NCBI RefSeq assembly: GCF_012931685.1
Contig: NZ_JABANC010000003.1
Span: forward strand, 62,001-126,000
Direction of reading: 5' to 3'
Length of the DNA: 64,000 nucleotides
Source of the DNA: Hanstruepera ponticola
GTDB lineage: Bacteria; Bacteroidota; Bacteroidia; Flavobacteriales; Flavobacteriaceae
This document shows, in pieces, positions 23,716 to 32,607 of the stretch. The notes beneath the pieces are model-generated. The model was not told the DNA's origin. It worked only from the letters and a program-made list of their open reading frames with translations, and did no database searches. Within the stretch, counting starts at the first letter, position 1. Each line of letters begins with the position of its first letter. The translations under genes and the position numbers were made by a program.

Positions 23716-26456
23716 TAGAATTTAAAATTATAGGTTATAGTAGGTATGGGAATAGCGAAAATTGAGGTTTGATACGCTTGTATTTTACCATCTTCATTAA
23801 CGAAAAATACGGAATATGGATTGTTTCGTCCCAAAACATTAAAAACACTTATGTTCCAAAAACTATGTGCCAGCTTTTTTATTTTATGGTTTCCTTCTAT
23901 GTTGAAACCTAAATCCAATCGATAATAATCAGGTATTCTATACTGGTTTCTATCACTATATACTACTTGTTCTTCATTTGCAATGACATACTTGCCTATT
24001 GGGTAAGTAATAGGTCTTCCAGTTTGATACGTAAAGTTTGCTGAAAAACTAAAACGATGCGTTAATTTATAATTTAAAACGGTAGTAAAATCATGTGGTT
24101 TATCATAGTTTGCAGGAAAAAAATCACCATTATTTACAGTTTCTTCATCTATTTGACTATCAAGTTTCACAAAGGATCTTGAGTAACTATATCCTAACCA
24201 ACCATTTAACTTACCTGCCTTTTTCTTTAGTAAAAATTCAACACCATAAGCTTTACCTTCACCTTGTAATAATTCCTGTTCTAAATTTTCATTCAATATT
24301 AAATCTGCACCAACTTTATAATCAAGAATGTCGGTCATTCTTTTGTAATAACCTTCCAGACTGATTTCAATATTACCAGCATCAAAATTCTTATAAATAC
24401 CCATTGAGAATTGATCAGCTTTTTGAGGCTTGGTATTAAAATCAGAAAGTTTCCAAGTATCTATTGGTGCTTCAGTTGTATTATTAGATAATAAGTGAAT
24501 GTATTGTATGGTTTTATTATAAGCTACTTTTAATGATAGTTCTGGTGCTAAAAAGTATCTCAATGAGAGCCTTAACTCTGGACCGCCATATGTTTTAGCA
24601 AATGCATTATTGCCATAAGTTTCCTGATCAATTATAGTTGACGGATTTTTTGGCTTTCCTTCTTCATAAATATTAACTATTGTTGGTCCCATTGATGCAT
24701 AAAATGAATAGCGCAATCCAAAATCTAATAGCAGTTTATCTGTAACTTCAAATAAGTCGGCTATATATATAGCTGATTCCAAACCTTTTTCTTTCTCCAG
24801 TGATTTATATTCTATGTCTGAATTTTCATCGGTTGGTTTTATGGTTCCTGGGTTTATATTATAAAGTTTACTACTAATACCATATTTGAATTTATGCTTT
24901 TTACTATAAAAATAATCAAAATTCAGTTTTATCTGTGTTTCGTTAATTTTATATCCGAAATCAAAATTTCTGTTTGCATCTGCCTCGTAGTCAATATTAT
25001 ATTTATACTGACTATTTACTAGAATAACTTCTGCTTTATTTTTTTCATTAAATATATGATCCCATTTTAAAGAAGCTAATCTGTTATTGTATTTATAAAC
25101 CGAATCAGAGGTGATGCTAAACTTATCATTACTATAGTATATTGAAGTTTGAAAGGTGTTTTTATCATCAAGCTTATGCTTGTATTTTAATATACCATCG
25201 TAAAAAGAAGCTTCGCTATTTTTTAAGTTTTCATCATCAATACTCCTTAAAATCCAATCAGAATATGTTGCTCTAAAGCCTGCAATAACCGATGATTTTT
25301 CTTTAAAAACAGGAGTCTCAACAGATAAATTAGCCGTAACAGGGCCAATTGAGCCTTCACCTGAAAAATCAGTTGGATTACCATCTTTAGTTCTAATATC
25401 AAAAACTGATGACAATCTTCCGCCATATTCGGCAGGAATACTTGCTTTATAGATATCTAAACTTCCAGTTGTAAAAGGATTCAAGGCAGAGAAAAAGCCC
25501 AAAAAATGAGAAGGACTGTAAATTACAGCATTATCTAAAAGAATCAGATTTTGATCTGTACGACCACCTCTTACATTAAATCCTGAAGAACCTTCTCCTG
25601 CCGTTTTTACACCTGGCATGGTGGTTGCAATTTTTAGTATATCTCTTTCACCCAAAACTACTGGAATGTTTTTTATACCAGCAACATCAATGGTTGTGAC
25701 ACCAACAATAGCTGTTTTTACATTATCATCTTTCTTGGCTTCTATAAGCACTTCGTCCAATTGTTCAGCTCCTTCTAAAACCTCAAAATCTAAAGTCCCA
25801 TTACCATATACAAGTACATTTTTGGTTGTGGGTTCATAACCTAATAAATTAGTCTCAATCACATTAATACCTGGAGGAACTTCCAGTACAAAATAACCAT
25901 TGTTATTGGTTGTTGTATAGTTAGCTTTATTATTGGTGGATACTACTAAATTTTGAATGGGTTCATTGGTACTTTCATTTCTAACGATGCCTGAAATTGT
26001 ATAGAATTCTTGATTGGAATTTGCATCTTGCTTACCTATGGTTATTACACCACCTTTAATGTTTTTCGACTCATACTCATTGTAAAACACCGCAGACTTA
26101 TCTTCAGTATTTAGTTGGTTTTCATTGTCAAAAAAACTTTCTGGCAGTGACGTATATATGTAGCTATTATTGGTAAGTATTATTCTGTTTTGTGTGATGA
26201 AATAATTTAAGGATGATTGCTTAAAAACCGCATTTAAAACTTCCTGAATGGTAGCTTGATTAAAAGAAAGGCTTATTGTTTGATCTTCAATCCAATCTTT
26301 TTGAAAATAGAAATTATATTCAGTGACTTCCTCTAATTTCTCTATGACTTGCTCTAATGAAACATTATCAAATGTTATTGTGATTGGCTGTTGGTTTTGT
26401 GAATAAAGAAACTGAATACAAAAAACACTTAATATAATGAGGTATTTCTTAATCAT
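23715..26456 (-). CDS. TonB-dependent outer-membrane receptor with STN and CarboxypepD-regulatory domains
   Basis: A 913-residue outer-membrane transporter. After a signal peptide (about 1-20) comes an STN domain (about 25-95, NVSLEQVIEKLEEVTEYNFY). A carboxypeptidase-regulatory-like beta-sandwich follows (about 155-235, ISGIVRNESTNEPIQNLVVS). The plug is at about 245-360 (RGGRTDQNLILLDNAVIYSP, IPAEYGGRLSSVFDIRTKDG). A 22-strand barrel ends in aromatic TYNFKF. STN-bearing receptors usually signal to an anti-sigma factor, but no FecR/FecI gene is adjacent; the ECF factor at 14.7 kb lies in a separate unit. It is operonic with a small exported protein upstream and two DUF4249 lipoproteins downstream. 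The substrate cannot be deduced. Confidence 0.93.
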   Translation of the reverse strand: MIKKYLIILSVFCIQFLYSQNQQPITITFDNVSLEQVIEKLEEVTEYNFYFQKDWIEDQTISLSFNQATIQEVLNAVFKQSSLNYFITQNRIILTNNSYIYTSLPESFFDNENQLNTEDKSAVFYNEYESKNIKGGVITIGKQDANSNQEFYTISGIVRNESTNEPIQNLVVSTNNKANYTTTNNNGYFVLEVPPGINVIETNLLGYEPTTKNVLVYGNGTLDFEVLEGAEQLDEVLIEAKKDDNVKTAIVGVTTIDVAGIKNIPVVLGERDILKIATTMPGVKTAGEGSSGFNVRGGRTDQNLILLDNAVIYSPSHFLGFFSALNPFTTGSLDIYKASIPAEYGGRLSSVFDIRTKDGNPTDFSGEGSIGPVTANLSVETPVFKEKSSVIAGFRATYSDWILRSIDDENLKNSEASFYDGILKYKHKLDDKNTFQTSIYYSNDKFSITSDSVYKYNNRLASLKWDHIFNEKNKAEVILVNSQYKYNIDYEADANRNFDFGYKINETQIKLNFDYFYSKKHKFKYGISSKLYNINPGTIKPTDENSDIEYKSLEKEKGLESAIYIADLFEVTDKLLLDFGLRYSFYASMGPTIVNIYEEGKPKNPSTIIDQETYGNNAFAKTYGGPELRLSLRYFLAPELSLKVAYNKTIQYIHLLSNNTTEAPIDTWKLSDFNTKPQKADQFSMGIYKNFDAGNIEISLEGYYKRMTDILDYKVGADLILNENLEQELLQGEGKAYGVEFLLKKKAGKLNGWLGYSYSRSFVKLDSQIDEETVNNGDFFPANYDKPHDFTTVLNYKLTHRFSFSANFTYQTGRPITYPIGKYVIANEEQVVYSDRNQYRIPDYYRLDLGFNIEGNHKIKKLAHSFWNISVFNVLGRNNPYSVFFVNEDGKIQAYQTSIFAIPIPTITYNFKF

Positions 26457-26477
26457 AGATTCAGGAATATTGTTCTG

Positions 26478-27191
26478 CTAAATTTTATTTATTTCATCAA
26501 TTAGTCTAATCATGAATGAATCAGAGTTTTTTTCTTGTAAAAACTTATTTTCTTTATAAAAAGAGTTTATCTCGCTATATTTTTCGGGATAAATGTTTTT
26601 AAAGTCTTTTTTGGATTTTATGGTTGTCAAGCTTCCATTTATTAAAACCAAATAAATACTTCTAGCCTTAAATTCATGAAAAACTGTTTGACCTTTTATT
26701 TTATCTTTTTTTTCTTTCAGATGTTTTTTTAAAAGTGATACATCATTTTGAGTATATAAAAGTTCTGCAAAACCTGAAAAATTATCTGAACTACTATACG
26801 CATTGATGTTTACAAAATAATGACCGTGTATATTAAACTCATGGACTTGTTGGTTGATAAAAACCATATTAAAGAATTTTTTATCACCTTTTAGATTGGC
26901 TACCAACACATCTTCATACAAGTCATATTTGATTTTTAAATTAAAAAAGGGTTGATTGTTATATACAACGCTTCCATCAACAAAATTATAATCTTTAAAA
27001 AAGTGATGGTTATCCTCACTAGAACGATAACGTTCAATATATCGTTTACCATTATATAATCCAGAATTTTCAACACCAATTATAGAATCAAAAGCTAAAT
27101 AATATTCTGAAGGTACACTGTTTAATTGTGCTTGAGAGTATTGAAGAAAGAGTAGTTGTAGTAATAAACTATAATAAAACGGCTTAAACAC
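26478..27191 (-). CDS. Exported protein of unknown function leading the TonB/DUF4249 operon
   Basis: A 237-residue protein with a Sec signal (FYYSLLLQLLFLQYSQAQ, cleavage near residue 21). The mature part is rich in Tyr, Phe and Lys and appears mostly beta in the first two thirds, ending in a basic helical tail (LKEKKDKIKGQ; FKNIYPEKYSEI). I see no catalytic motif. It lies 21 bases before the TonB receptor, so it is the first gene of the five-gene unit and may be a periplasmic accessory of that system. Confidence 0.68.
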   Translation of the reverse strand: MFKPFYYSLLLQLLFLQYSQAQLNSVPSEYYLAFDSIIGVENSGLYNGKRYIERYRSSEDNHHFFKDYNFVDGSVVYNNQPFFNLKIKYDLYEDVLVANLKGDKKFFNMVFINQQVHEFNIHGHYFVNINAYSSSDNFSGFAELLYTQNDVSLLKKHLKEKKDKIKGQTVFHEFKARSIYLVLINGSLTTIKSKKDFKNIYPEKYSEINSFYKENKFLQEKNSDSFMIRLIDEINKI

Positions 27192-27270
27192 GATTGAAAT
27201 TCTTAATTTTTATACAAAGTAAATGTAGAAAAATAAAGTAAGAATTTTCATAATTTAACATATAAATCGA

Positions 27271-27915
27271 TTAATGAAGCCTTGCTTTCAACCAATCATT
27301 AAATTCATAGAAATTTTGTAGAGCTACACCATGCCCAACAGGAAATTCAGAATACTTAAAGTCAATATTTAATGCCTCTAAAAATTTCGGAGCTTTTCTA
27401 GCCCATTCTACAGGTATAACCTGGTCTGCACTACCATGAGAGCAATAAAAATGAAGCTTTGAATAATCAATAGATTCAAAATTTTCAGGAATGATATTAG
27501 GGTTTATATAACCACTCAAGGCAATAACATTCTTAACTTTTTCAGGGTATGTCAAAGCCACAGCATAACTTAATATGGTTCCTTGGCTAAATCCTAACAA
27601 TGTGACTGACTCTTTATTTACTGGATATTTATCACAAGCATAATCAATAAAACCAGCAATTTTTTCACGTGATTCTTTTGCTTGTTCGTCATCACTCCAT
27701 TTATTCTGATTGGCATCAAAATTTATAGCATACCAAGCATTGCCAAAAGGTTGTAAGGTATAAGGAGCGCGTAATGAAATAATAAACAATTCTTCAGGCA
27801 ATTCAGAAGCAAAAGAAAACAAATCGTTTTCATCACTTCCATACCCATGACACATGATTAATAATGGCGCATTTTCTTTGAGTGTCGAAGGTCTTGTGAT
27901 GTAGTGTAAATCCAA
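27271..27915 (-). CDS. Carboxylesterase/phospholipase-type alpha/beta hydrolase
   Basis: A 214-residue cytosolic serine hydrolase of the phospholipase/carboxylesterase (AB hydrolase_2) group. Visible motifs are CHGYGSDENDLF (oxyanion, about 23-34), the nucleophile elbow LGFSQGT (Ser about 110), Asp in HGSADQVIP (about 160) and His in FPVGHGVALQ (about 195). The length is right for the single-domain family. It is the last gene of an overlapping minus-strand operon (vWA protein, dihydroorotase-like, Tic20-like, this). The natural substrate is unknown. Confidence 0.88.
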   Translation of the reverse strand: MDLHYITRPSTLKENAPLLIMCHGYGSDENDLFSFASELPEELFIISLRAPYTLQPFGNAWYAINFDANQNKWSDDEQAKESREKIAGFIDYACDKYPVNKESVTLLGFSQGTILSYAVALTYPEKVKNVIALSGYINPNIIPENFESIDYSKLHFYCSHGSADQVIPVEWARKAPKFLEALNIDFKYSEFPVGHGVALQNFYEFNDWLKARLH

Positions 27916-27923
27916 AGTAAAAA

Positions 27924-28253
27924 TTAATTAATGTTTTGAAACCATTCTTGAAATTTTTCGCCTAAAACTGGAACAGGCTTGGCTTCCGATTTTATAGCAT
28001 GGTATAAACCAAACAACCAAAACACAAAGGTTATAACCCAAAAAATAGTACCTAGCCAAGAATTTATGTAAGCTTCTGTTAGATTAGAAAAAATAAGCAA
28101 GATTATTAACCCTAGCATTTGCCTGATATGAAAAGCTGTAAAAGGATTCTTTTTATCTAAATTCATGATAATGGCGATTATGAGTCCCACAAATGTAAAA
28201 TAAGCTACTATTGCCATAGTTCTACCTTCTCGTATTGTTTGTTCAGTCATCAT
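27924..28253 (-). CDS. DUF4870/Tic20-like small membrane protein
   Basis: A 109-residue protein with three or four membrane segments (about 13-30, 45-62, 68-86). The family block NPFTAFHIRQMLGLIILLI (about 36-54) matches the F-H-x-RQ signature of DUF4870/Tic20-like proteins. The start overlaps the stop of the dihydroorotase-like gene by one base. The family is of unknown function in bacteria; the link to chloroplast Tic20 is structural only. Confidence 0.82.
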   Translation of the reverse strand: MMTEQTIREGRTMAIVAYFTFVGLIIAIIMNLDKKNPFTAFHIRQMLGLIILLIFSNLTEAYINSWLGTIFWVITFVFWLFGLYHAIKSEAKPVPVLGEKFQEWFQNIN

Positions 28254-29506
28254 TATTTTAAAACAACTTTTTTGTTAGCTATAATGCCATAAACACTTCC
28301 TTTTAATTCAACGTTATTAAAAATTGCATTTTTGGATGTAGAATGAATTTGTGCTTTTGTAAAGGTATAGGTGGTTTTAGGATTAAAAAGTGTTAATTCT
28401 GCTTTTACGCCTAAAGCAATGGGTTTAGATGCTATTCCAAACCTGTTTTTTCCTTTGGTAAGTATATCTATGGCTTTTTTGGTAGATAATACCGTATTAA
28501 GTGCTCCAAATGCCGACTCAAGTCCAATTGTTCCATATTCAGCGTAATCAAACTCGACCTTCTTATGCTCAATATCAATTGGATTGTGATCTGAAGTCAC
28601 CATATCAATAGTACCATCTTTTAACCCTTCAATAAGAGCATCAATATCTTCTTGAGTTCGTAATGGTGGAGTTACTTTATATCGTGTATCAAAACCTTCC
28701 AAAACACTATCACTAAAAAACAGATTATGAATGGCCACACTACAGGAAACATCTAGTTTTTTCTTTTTAGCTTCCCTTATTAAGCTAACTGATTTGGCAG
28801 TTGAAATAGTTGGGATATGAAGCTTGCCTCCTGTGTATTCCAATAAGAACAAATCACGAACAATTTGAAGTTCTTCAGCTAAATTAGGATTTCCTTTAAG
28901 TCCCAAAGAAGTACTAGTATAATTTTCATTCACAACTCCCAAACCTGTTATTTTTGATTCTTGTGGGAAAGAACAGATTAACCCTCCGAAATTATCAGCA
29001 TATTGCAAAGCAATTTTCATCAAATTAGGGTCTTTAATGGGTTTTTGATAATCATAAAAAGCAACTGCACCTGCATTTTTCATATCAAACAATTCCGCCA
29101 AATTTTCACCTTTTGATCCATTGGTTAATGCTCCAATAGGATAAAGTGAAACAGCATTGTTTTGCCCTTTTGAAATAACAAATGAAATATCGGCATAACT
29201 ATCAAGAACAGGATTAGTATTGGCATTCATTGCAACGGCTGTGAAGCCAGATAATGCTGCTGTTTTTAAACCATTTGAAATAGTTTCGCGTTCTTCAAAT
29301 CCAGGCTCACCAAAACTCACACTACTATCAAACCATCCTTGTGAAACGTGTAAATTGTCTAAATGAATTTCTCGGTAATCATTAGTATTATTAATGCGCT
29401 TTGAAATTTTGGAAATAACACCTTTTTCAATTAAAATATCAACCGTTTGATTGTGGAAATCGCTTTTAGAATCAATTATTGTGGCAGATTTCAGAAGTAC
29501 GTTCAT
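28253..29506 (-). CDS. Dihydroorotase homologue lacking the HxH metal motif
   Basis: A 417-residue amidohydrolase-superfamily protein clearly related to type I dihydroorotase (pyrimidine synthesis). The family EPGFEERETISNGLKTAALSGFT region and the late SDHNPID block are present. The metal-binding DxHxH is replaced by D60-S-S62-V-S64 (WFDSSVSFGEPG), and the third histidine region reads KLHIPTISTAKS rather than HxxHxST-type. It resembles the non-catalytic PyrC-like subunits that scaffold aspartate transcarbamoylase in some bacteria, though flavobacterial genomes are commonly annotated pyrC from this form. It overlaps the vWA gene by 4 bases and the Tic20-like gene by one. Whether it is catalytic is uncertain. 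Confidence 0.85.
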   Translation of the reverse strand: MNVLLKSATIIDSKSDFHNQTVDILIEKGVISKISKRINNTNDYREIHLDNLHVSQGWFDSSVSFGEPGFEERETISNGLKTAALSGFTAVAMNANTNPVLDSYADISFVISKGQNNAVSLYPIGALTNGSKGENLAELFDMKNAGAVAFYDYQKPIKDPNLMKIALQYADNFGGLICSFPQESKITGLGVVNENYTSTSLGLKGNPNLAEELQIVRDLFLLEYTGGKLHIPTISTAKSVSLIREAKKKKLDVSCSVAIHNLFFSDSVLEGFDTRYKVTPPLRTQEDIDALIEGLKDGTIDMVTSDHNPIDIEHKKVEFDYAEYGTIGLESAFGALNTVLSTKKAIDILTKGKNRFGIASKPIALGVKAELTLFNPKTTYTFTKAQIHSTSKNAIFNNVELKGSVYGIIANKKVVLK

Positions 29507-31422
29507 TTAAAATATTTTAAGATGAGCATTTCAATAATTAAAAAAGCTAACGCAAAAATAATAAACCATTTCCATAGCTCATTAATTTTGGAGTCACTTT
29601 TTAGTGTTTTTATCATATCAGCAAGTGAACTACTTACTGTAGCTTGGGTTATATTAGTAATATCTAGGTAGCGCAATACACTTTCCTCTCGGTTATAATT
29701 ATAACTGATTTTTGTGATTAGTTCAGCCTTATTGGTAATTTTATATACACCAGCCAAATTGGGCAAATCATTAGTAATAAGGGTTACTTTACTGTTAAAG
29801 TATTGTTGCTGTGGTATGATGTTTAAATTTTCGTTTTTAATACTTAAAATATCATCCTGTTGCATGGTGGTGGTCACGTCAAATTGATTTTCAACACCAA
29901 TTGTGTAATATAACTGTGGCGTTTTCAAGCTTTGTCTTGCAATGTTATAAAAAGTAGGGACAATCAGTGGCGAGTTACTAAAACTAGAGTTTTTAGGATT
30001 CAAAGGTGCTGTAAACACATATAATTGATCACTTTCAATCAGGAACCCACGACCATCTTCAAATTTAAGTGGTTCCAGATTGCCAGCTGACACTACTGGG
30101 AAATAAGCATTTATTTTAGGGTATTGAAAATTTGAAACCTGCTTATCAAACACATTCTCATAAATTGGATGTGCATAGCTAATTTGTGTCACGCGCTTTT
30201 CGGTATTCAGTTTTTCATCAAATTTAATAGCATATTGAGATAATAAACTGTTATATGAATTCAAATCGCTGTTTCCTGAAGGAATAACAATAACAAAGCC
30301 GCCATTGGCAATAAATGAATTTAATGAATTTGAAAGAGAACTCGGTATCTGTTCCAATTCATTTAAAATAATCAAGTTTTGATTATCAATCACACTATAA
30401 TTTAATTCTGATAGAGTAGTAGCAGAATATTCAAATTCATCAGAAGCATAAAGACGTTTAATGAAGGTATCTTCAGCATTGTTAATGTTGAGTACATTAG
30501 TTTTTGGTGGCTTATTTAAATTAAAAAAAAGCGTGTTGTCAAACTGTAAGCTATTATCATCAACTATTATTTTACCATGTGATATTTCCTGATTGGATAG
30601 TGTAAATGTAATCTGTGTTTCATTCTCAATATCCGTCGATGTTTTAGCTAATAGTTTATCGTCATCAAACAATGATATAGGTAAATTATCAACCGGATTT
30701 CCATTGTTTTTTAAGATGACTTGTAATTGCAGTGAATTAGCCGATGTTTTCTCAACATACGCACTGTCAATACTTATATTTGATGTGTTTACGGGTTCTA
30801 GTTTTACTAAATTGACTTGGTATAGCGAATCATTTTCTAAAGAAAAATCAGCTTCTTTCTGCTGAAAATCAGACACAAAAATTAAATTTTTATTTGTTGC
30901 GTTTTGGCTAAATAAATTTTTGCTTTTTAGTAGTGCAGCATCATAAGGCATTTGATTTGAAGCATATTCTAATTGCAATAAATCATTTTGAATTGTCTTT
31001 ATGGTCGTATTCTTAAAAACAGCATCATTAGTTAAAATAGAAATTTTATCATCAGGATTAATTTCATCTATCATGTCCTGAACGGCACGCTTCAATAATT
31101 CGCCTTGTTCTCCTTTCGCTTGCAAACTAAAAGAGTTGTCTAAATAAATAACCGTTTCGGGTGTTGTACTAAAAGTAGTACTCTTTGAAGTGAAAGGTTG
31201 CGCAAACGCAATGATTACACAAGCCAACAATAGCATTCTGGTAAGTAAAGTTAGCCATTTTTTTAGTTGTGAACTTTTACGTGTTTGAATGACAACCTGC
31301 TTTAAAAAAGCAACATTAGTAAAGGCTTCTTTTTGAAAACGGCGTAATTGGAATAAATGGATAATGATAGGAATGATAAGCAAACATAATGCGTAAAGAA
31401 TTTCGGGATGTTTAAACTGCAT
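29503..31422 (-). CDS. BatA-type membrane protein with von Willebrand A-like domain
   Basis: A 639-residue inner-membrane protein. The N-terminal BatA module has TM1 (ILYALCLLIIPIIIHLF, about 8-24), the RRFQKEAFTNVAFL block and TM2 (about 60-78). A vWA-like domain begins at TVIYLDNSFSL (about 91-101) and resembles a degenerate MIDAS (D-x-S-x-S). A long periplasmic or cytosolic middle region follows, and a last TM lies just before the C-terminus (FIIFALAFLIIEMLIL). It is first in the operon with the dihydroorotase-like gene (4-base overlap). BatA-type proteins are linked to envelope stress or aerotolerance operons with MoxR ATPases, but no MoxR is here. Confidence 0.85.
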   Translation of the reverse strand: MQFKHPEILYALCLLIIPIIIHLFQLRRFQKEAFTNVAFLKQVVIQTRKSSQLKKWLTLLTRMLLLACVIIAFAQPFTSKSTTFSTTPETVIYLDNSFSLQAKGEQGELLKRAVQDMIDEINPDDKISILTNDAVFKNTTIKTIQNDLLQLEYASNQMPYDAALLKSKNLFSQNATNKNLIFVSDFQQKEADFSLENDSLYQVNLVKLEPVNTSNISIDSAYVEKTSANSLQLQVILKNNGNPVDNLPISLFDDDKLLAKTSTDIENETQITFTLSNQEISHGKIIVDDNSLQFDNTLFFNLNKPPKTNVLNINNAEDTFIKRLYASDEFEYSATTLSELNYSVIDNQNLIILNELEQIPSSLSNSLNSFIANGGFVIVIPSGNSDLNSYNSLLSQYAIKFDEKLNTEKRVTQISYAHPIYENVFDKQVSNFQYPKINAYFPVVSAGNLEPLKFEDGRGFLIESDQLYVFTAPLNPKNSSFSNSPLIVPTFYNIARQSLKTPQLYYTIGVENQFDVTTTMQQDDILSIKNENLNIIPQQQYFNSKVTLITNDLPNLAGVYKITNKAELITKISYNYNREESVLRYLDITNITQATVSSSLADMIKTLKSDSKINELWKWFIIFALAFLIIEMLILKYFK

Positions 31423-31443
31423 TCCTGATTAAGTTATTTATTA

Positions 31444-31451
31444 CAAAAATA
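31444..31451 (-). promoter_or_regulatory. -7 box of the vWA operon
   Basis: On the minus strand TATTTTTG matches TAnnTTTG, 21 bases before the vWA start. The -33 position has TTTT, not TTTG. Confidence 0.38.
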
Positions 31452-31496
31452 GTGTTTACACTGAAATAGAAAACCTTTTAACAACAAATTAAAAAA

Positions 31497-32504
31497 TTAG
31501 CAGAAAAAGAAATAATCCTTAACAGGAAACATATTTAAGTTTTTGAAATATAACCTAATTTCTTTTTGTGCTTTTGGACTGGCAACTGTTATGATACTTT
31601 GCGCACCTGAAATAGTCTCTAAAAATGAAAAAGGCAACATGAGTTGGTCATAAATTGATTTTCCAATCTTTTTGGGATTATCACAAATCCAATGAAATGG
31701 AACTTGATTGTCAAGCAACAGTTTTGCTATGGTTTTACCTTTAAACCCAGCTCCCCAAATAACCAAAGGTCTGTTTGAATCGTAATCTAATTCCAAAAAA
31801 TACTTCAATTTAATTTCCAGAAAATAATTTTGGGCATAATGTTCATGGGTTCGAGATGTTCTAGTACTATAATCACGCCAGAGATGTAATATCTCATCAC
31901 ATGGAATACAAGCCATACTGTGTTTGTAAAAACGGAACGTTAAATCATAATCTTCAGGATATAGATCAGGATTAAAGGCATCACATGTAATTAAATCCTC
32001 ACGATGCATCATCCAGCATGGTGACGGGATAACACATTCTTTATATATTTCAGAATAGTTTGTACCTGTTTCAGTGAGTTTATTGAGCCATCTTTCATAT
32101 TTAGAATAGCCATCGCTTATACCAGTGTTACTAAAGTATTTAACTTTTCCAACTGCAACATATCCCTTACCAAATTTTTCTAGATTTTCAACTAAAATCT
32201 CTAGTTTGTTTGGAATCATAATGTCATCACTATCCATTCTAGTAATAAAATTTCCTTCACTTTTTTTAAAAGCCAAACGCAACGCGTCTAGAATACCGTT
32301 ACCTTGATTTGTAAATAATTTAATTCTAGAGTCTTTGTTGGCATAGTTTGAAACAAGGCTATGGCTGTTATCTGTGGAATGGTCATCAATAATTATTAAT
32401 TCCCAGTTATCAATTGATTGGTTTATGACAGAGTCTAAACATTCAGGCAAGAATTCTGCTGTATTTTTAAATGGCGTTAATATGCTAATGAGGTTTTCAT
32501 GCAT
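31497..32504 (-). CDS. Family 2 glycosyltransferase with C-terminal Rossmann-like domain
   Basis: A 335-residue inverting glycosyltransferase. The GT-A start SILTPFKNTAEFLPECLDSV (about 7-26) is followed by ELIIIDDHSTDNS (about 35-47) and the metal DxD-type FITRMDSDDIM (about 87-97). A later acidic block is YPEDYDLTFRFYKH. From about 245, RPLVIWGAGFKGKTIAKLL begins a nucleotide-binding-like fold with GxGxxG spacing. No membrane segment is present. It is likely used in surface polysaccharide or protein glycosylation. It stands alone and divergent from the M61 peptidase. Confidence 0.9.
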   Translation of the reverse strand: MHENLISILTPFKNTAEFLPECLDSVINQSIDNWELIIIDDHSTDNSHSLVSNYANKDSRIKLFTNQGNGILDALRLAFKKSEGNFITRMDSDDIMIPNKLEILVENLEKFGKGYVAVGKVKYFSNTGISDGYSKYERWLNKLTETGTNYSEIYKECVIPSPCWMMHREDLITCDAFNPDLYPEDYDLTFRFYKHSMACIPCDEILHLWRDYSTRTSRTHEHYAQNYFLEIKLKYFLELDYDSNRPLVIWGAGFKGKTIAKLLLDNQVPFHWICDNPKKIGKSIYDQLMLPFSFLETISGAQSIITVASPKAQKEIRLYFKNLNMFPVKDYFFFC

Positions 32505-32566
32505 TTAGCGAATATAGTAATTACTCATTTTAACAAAAAGTTAAGGTTTAAATCTGTAACACATTG

Positions 32567-32574
32567 TACTTTTG
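32567..32574 (+). promoter_or_regulatory. -7 box of the M61 peptidase gene
   Basis: TACTTTTG matches TAnnTTTG, 33 bases before the chosen ATG at 32608. It overlaps an in-frame upstream ATG-like start at 32572, which argues against that longer reading. Confidence 0.48.
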
Positions 32575-32607
32575 GGCGTCAACTATAAAAACTTAATAAT
32601 TATCACA

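Noticed and set aside
32572-32607. Longer N-terminus for the M61 peptidase
   Set aside because: It would start inside the TACTTTTG box and place polar residues before a perfect lipoprotein signal.
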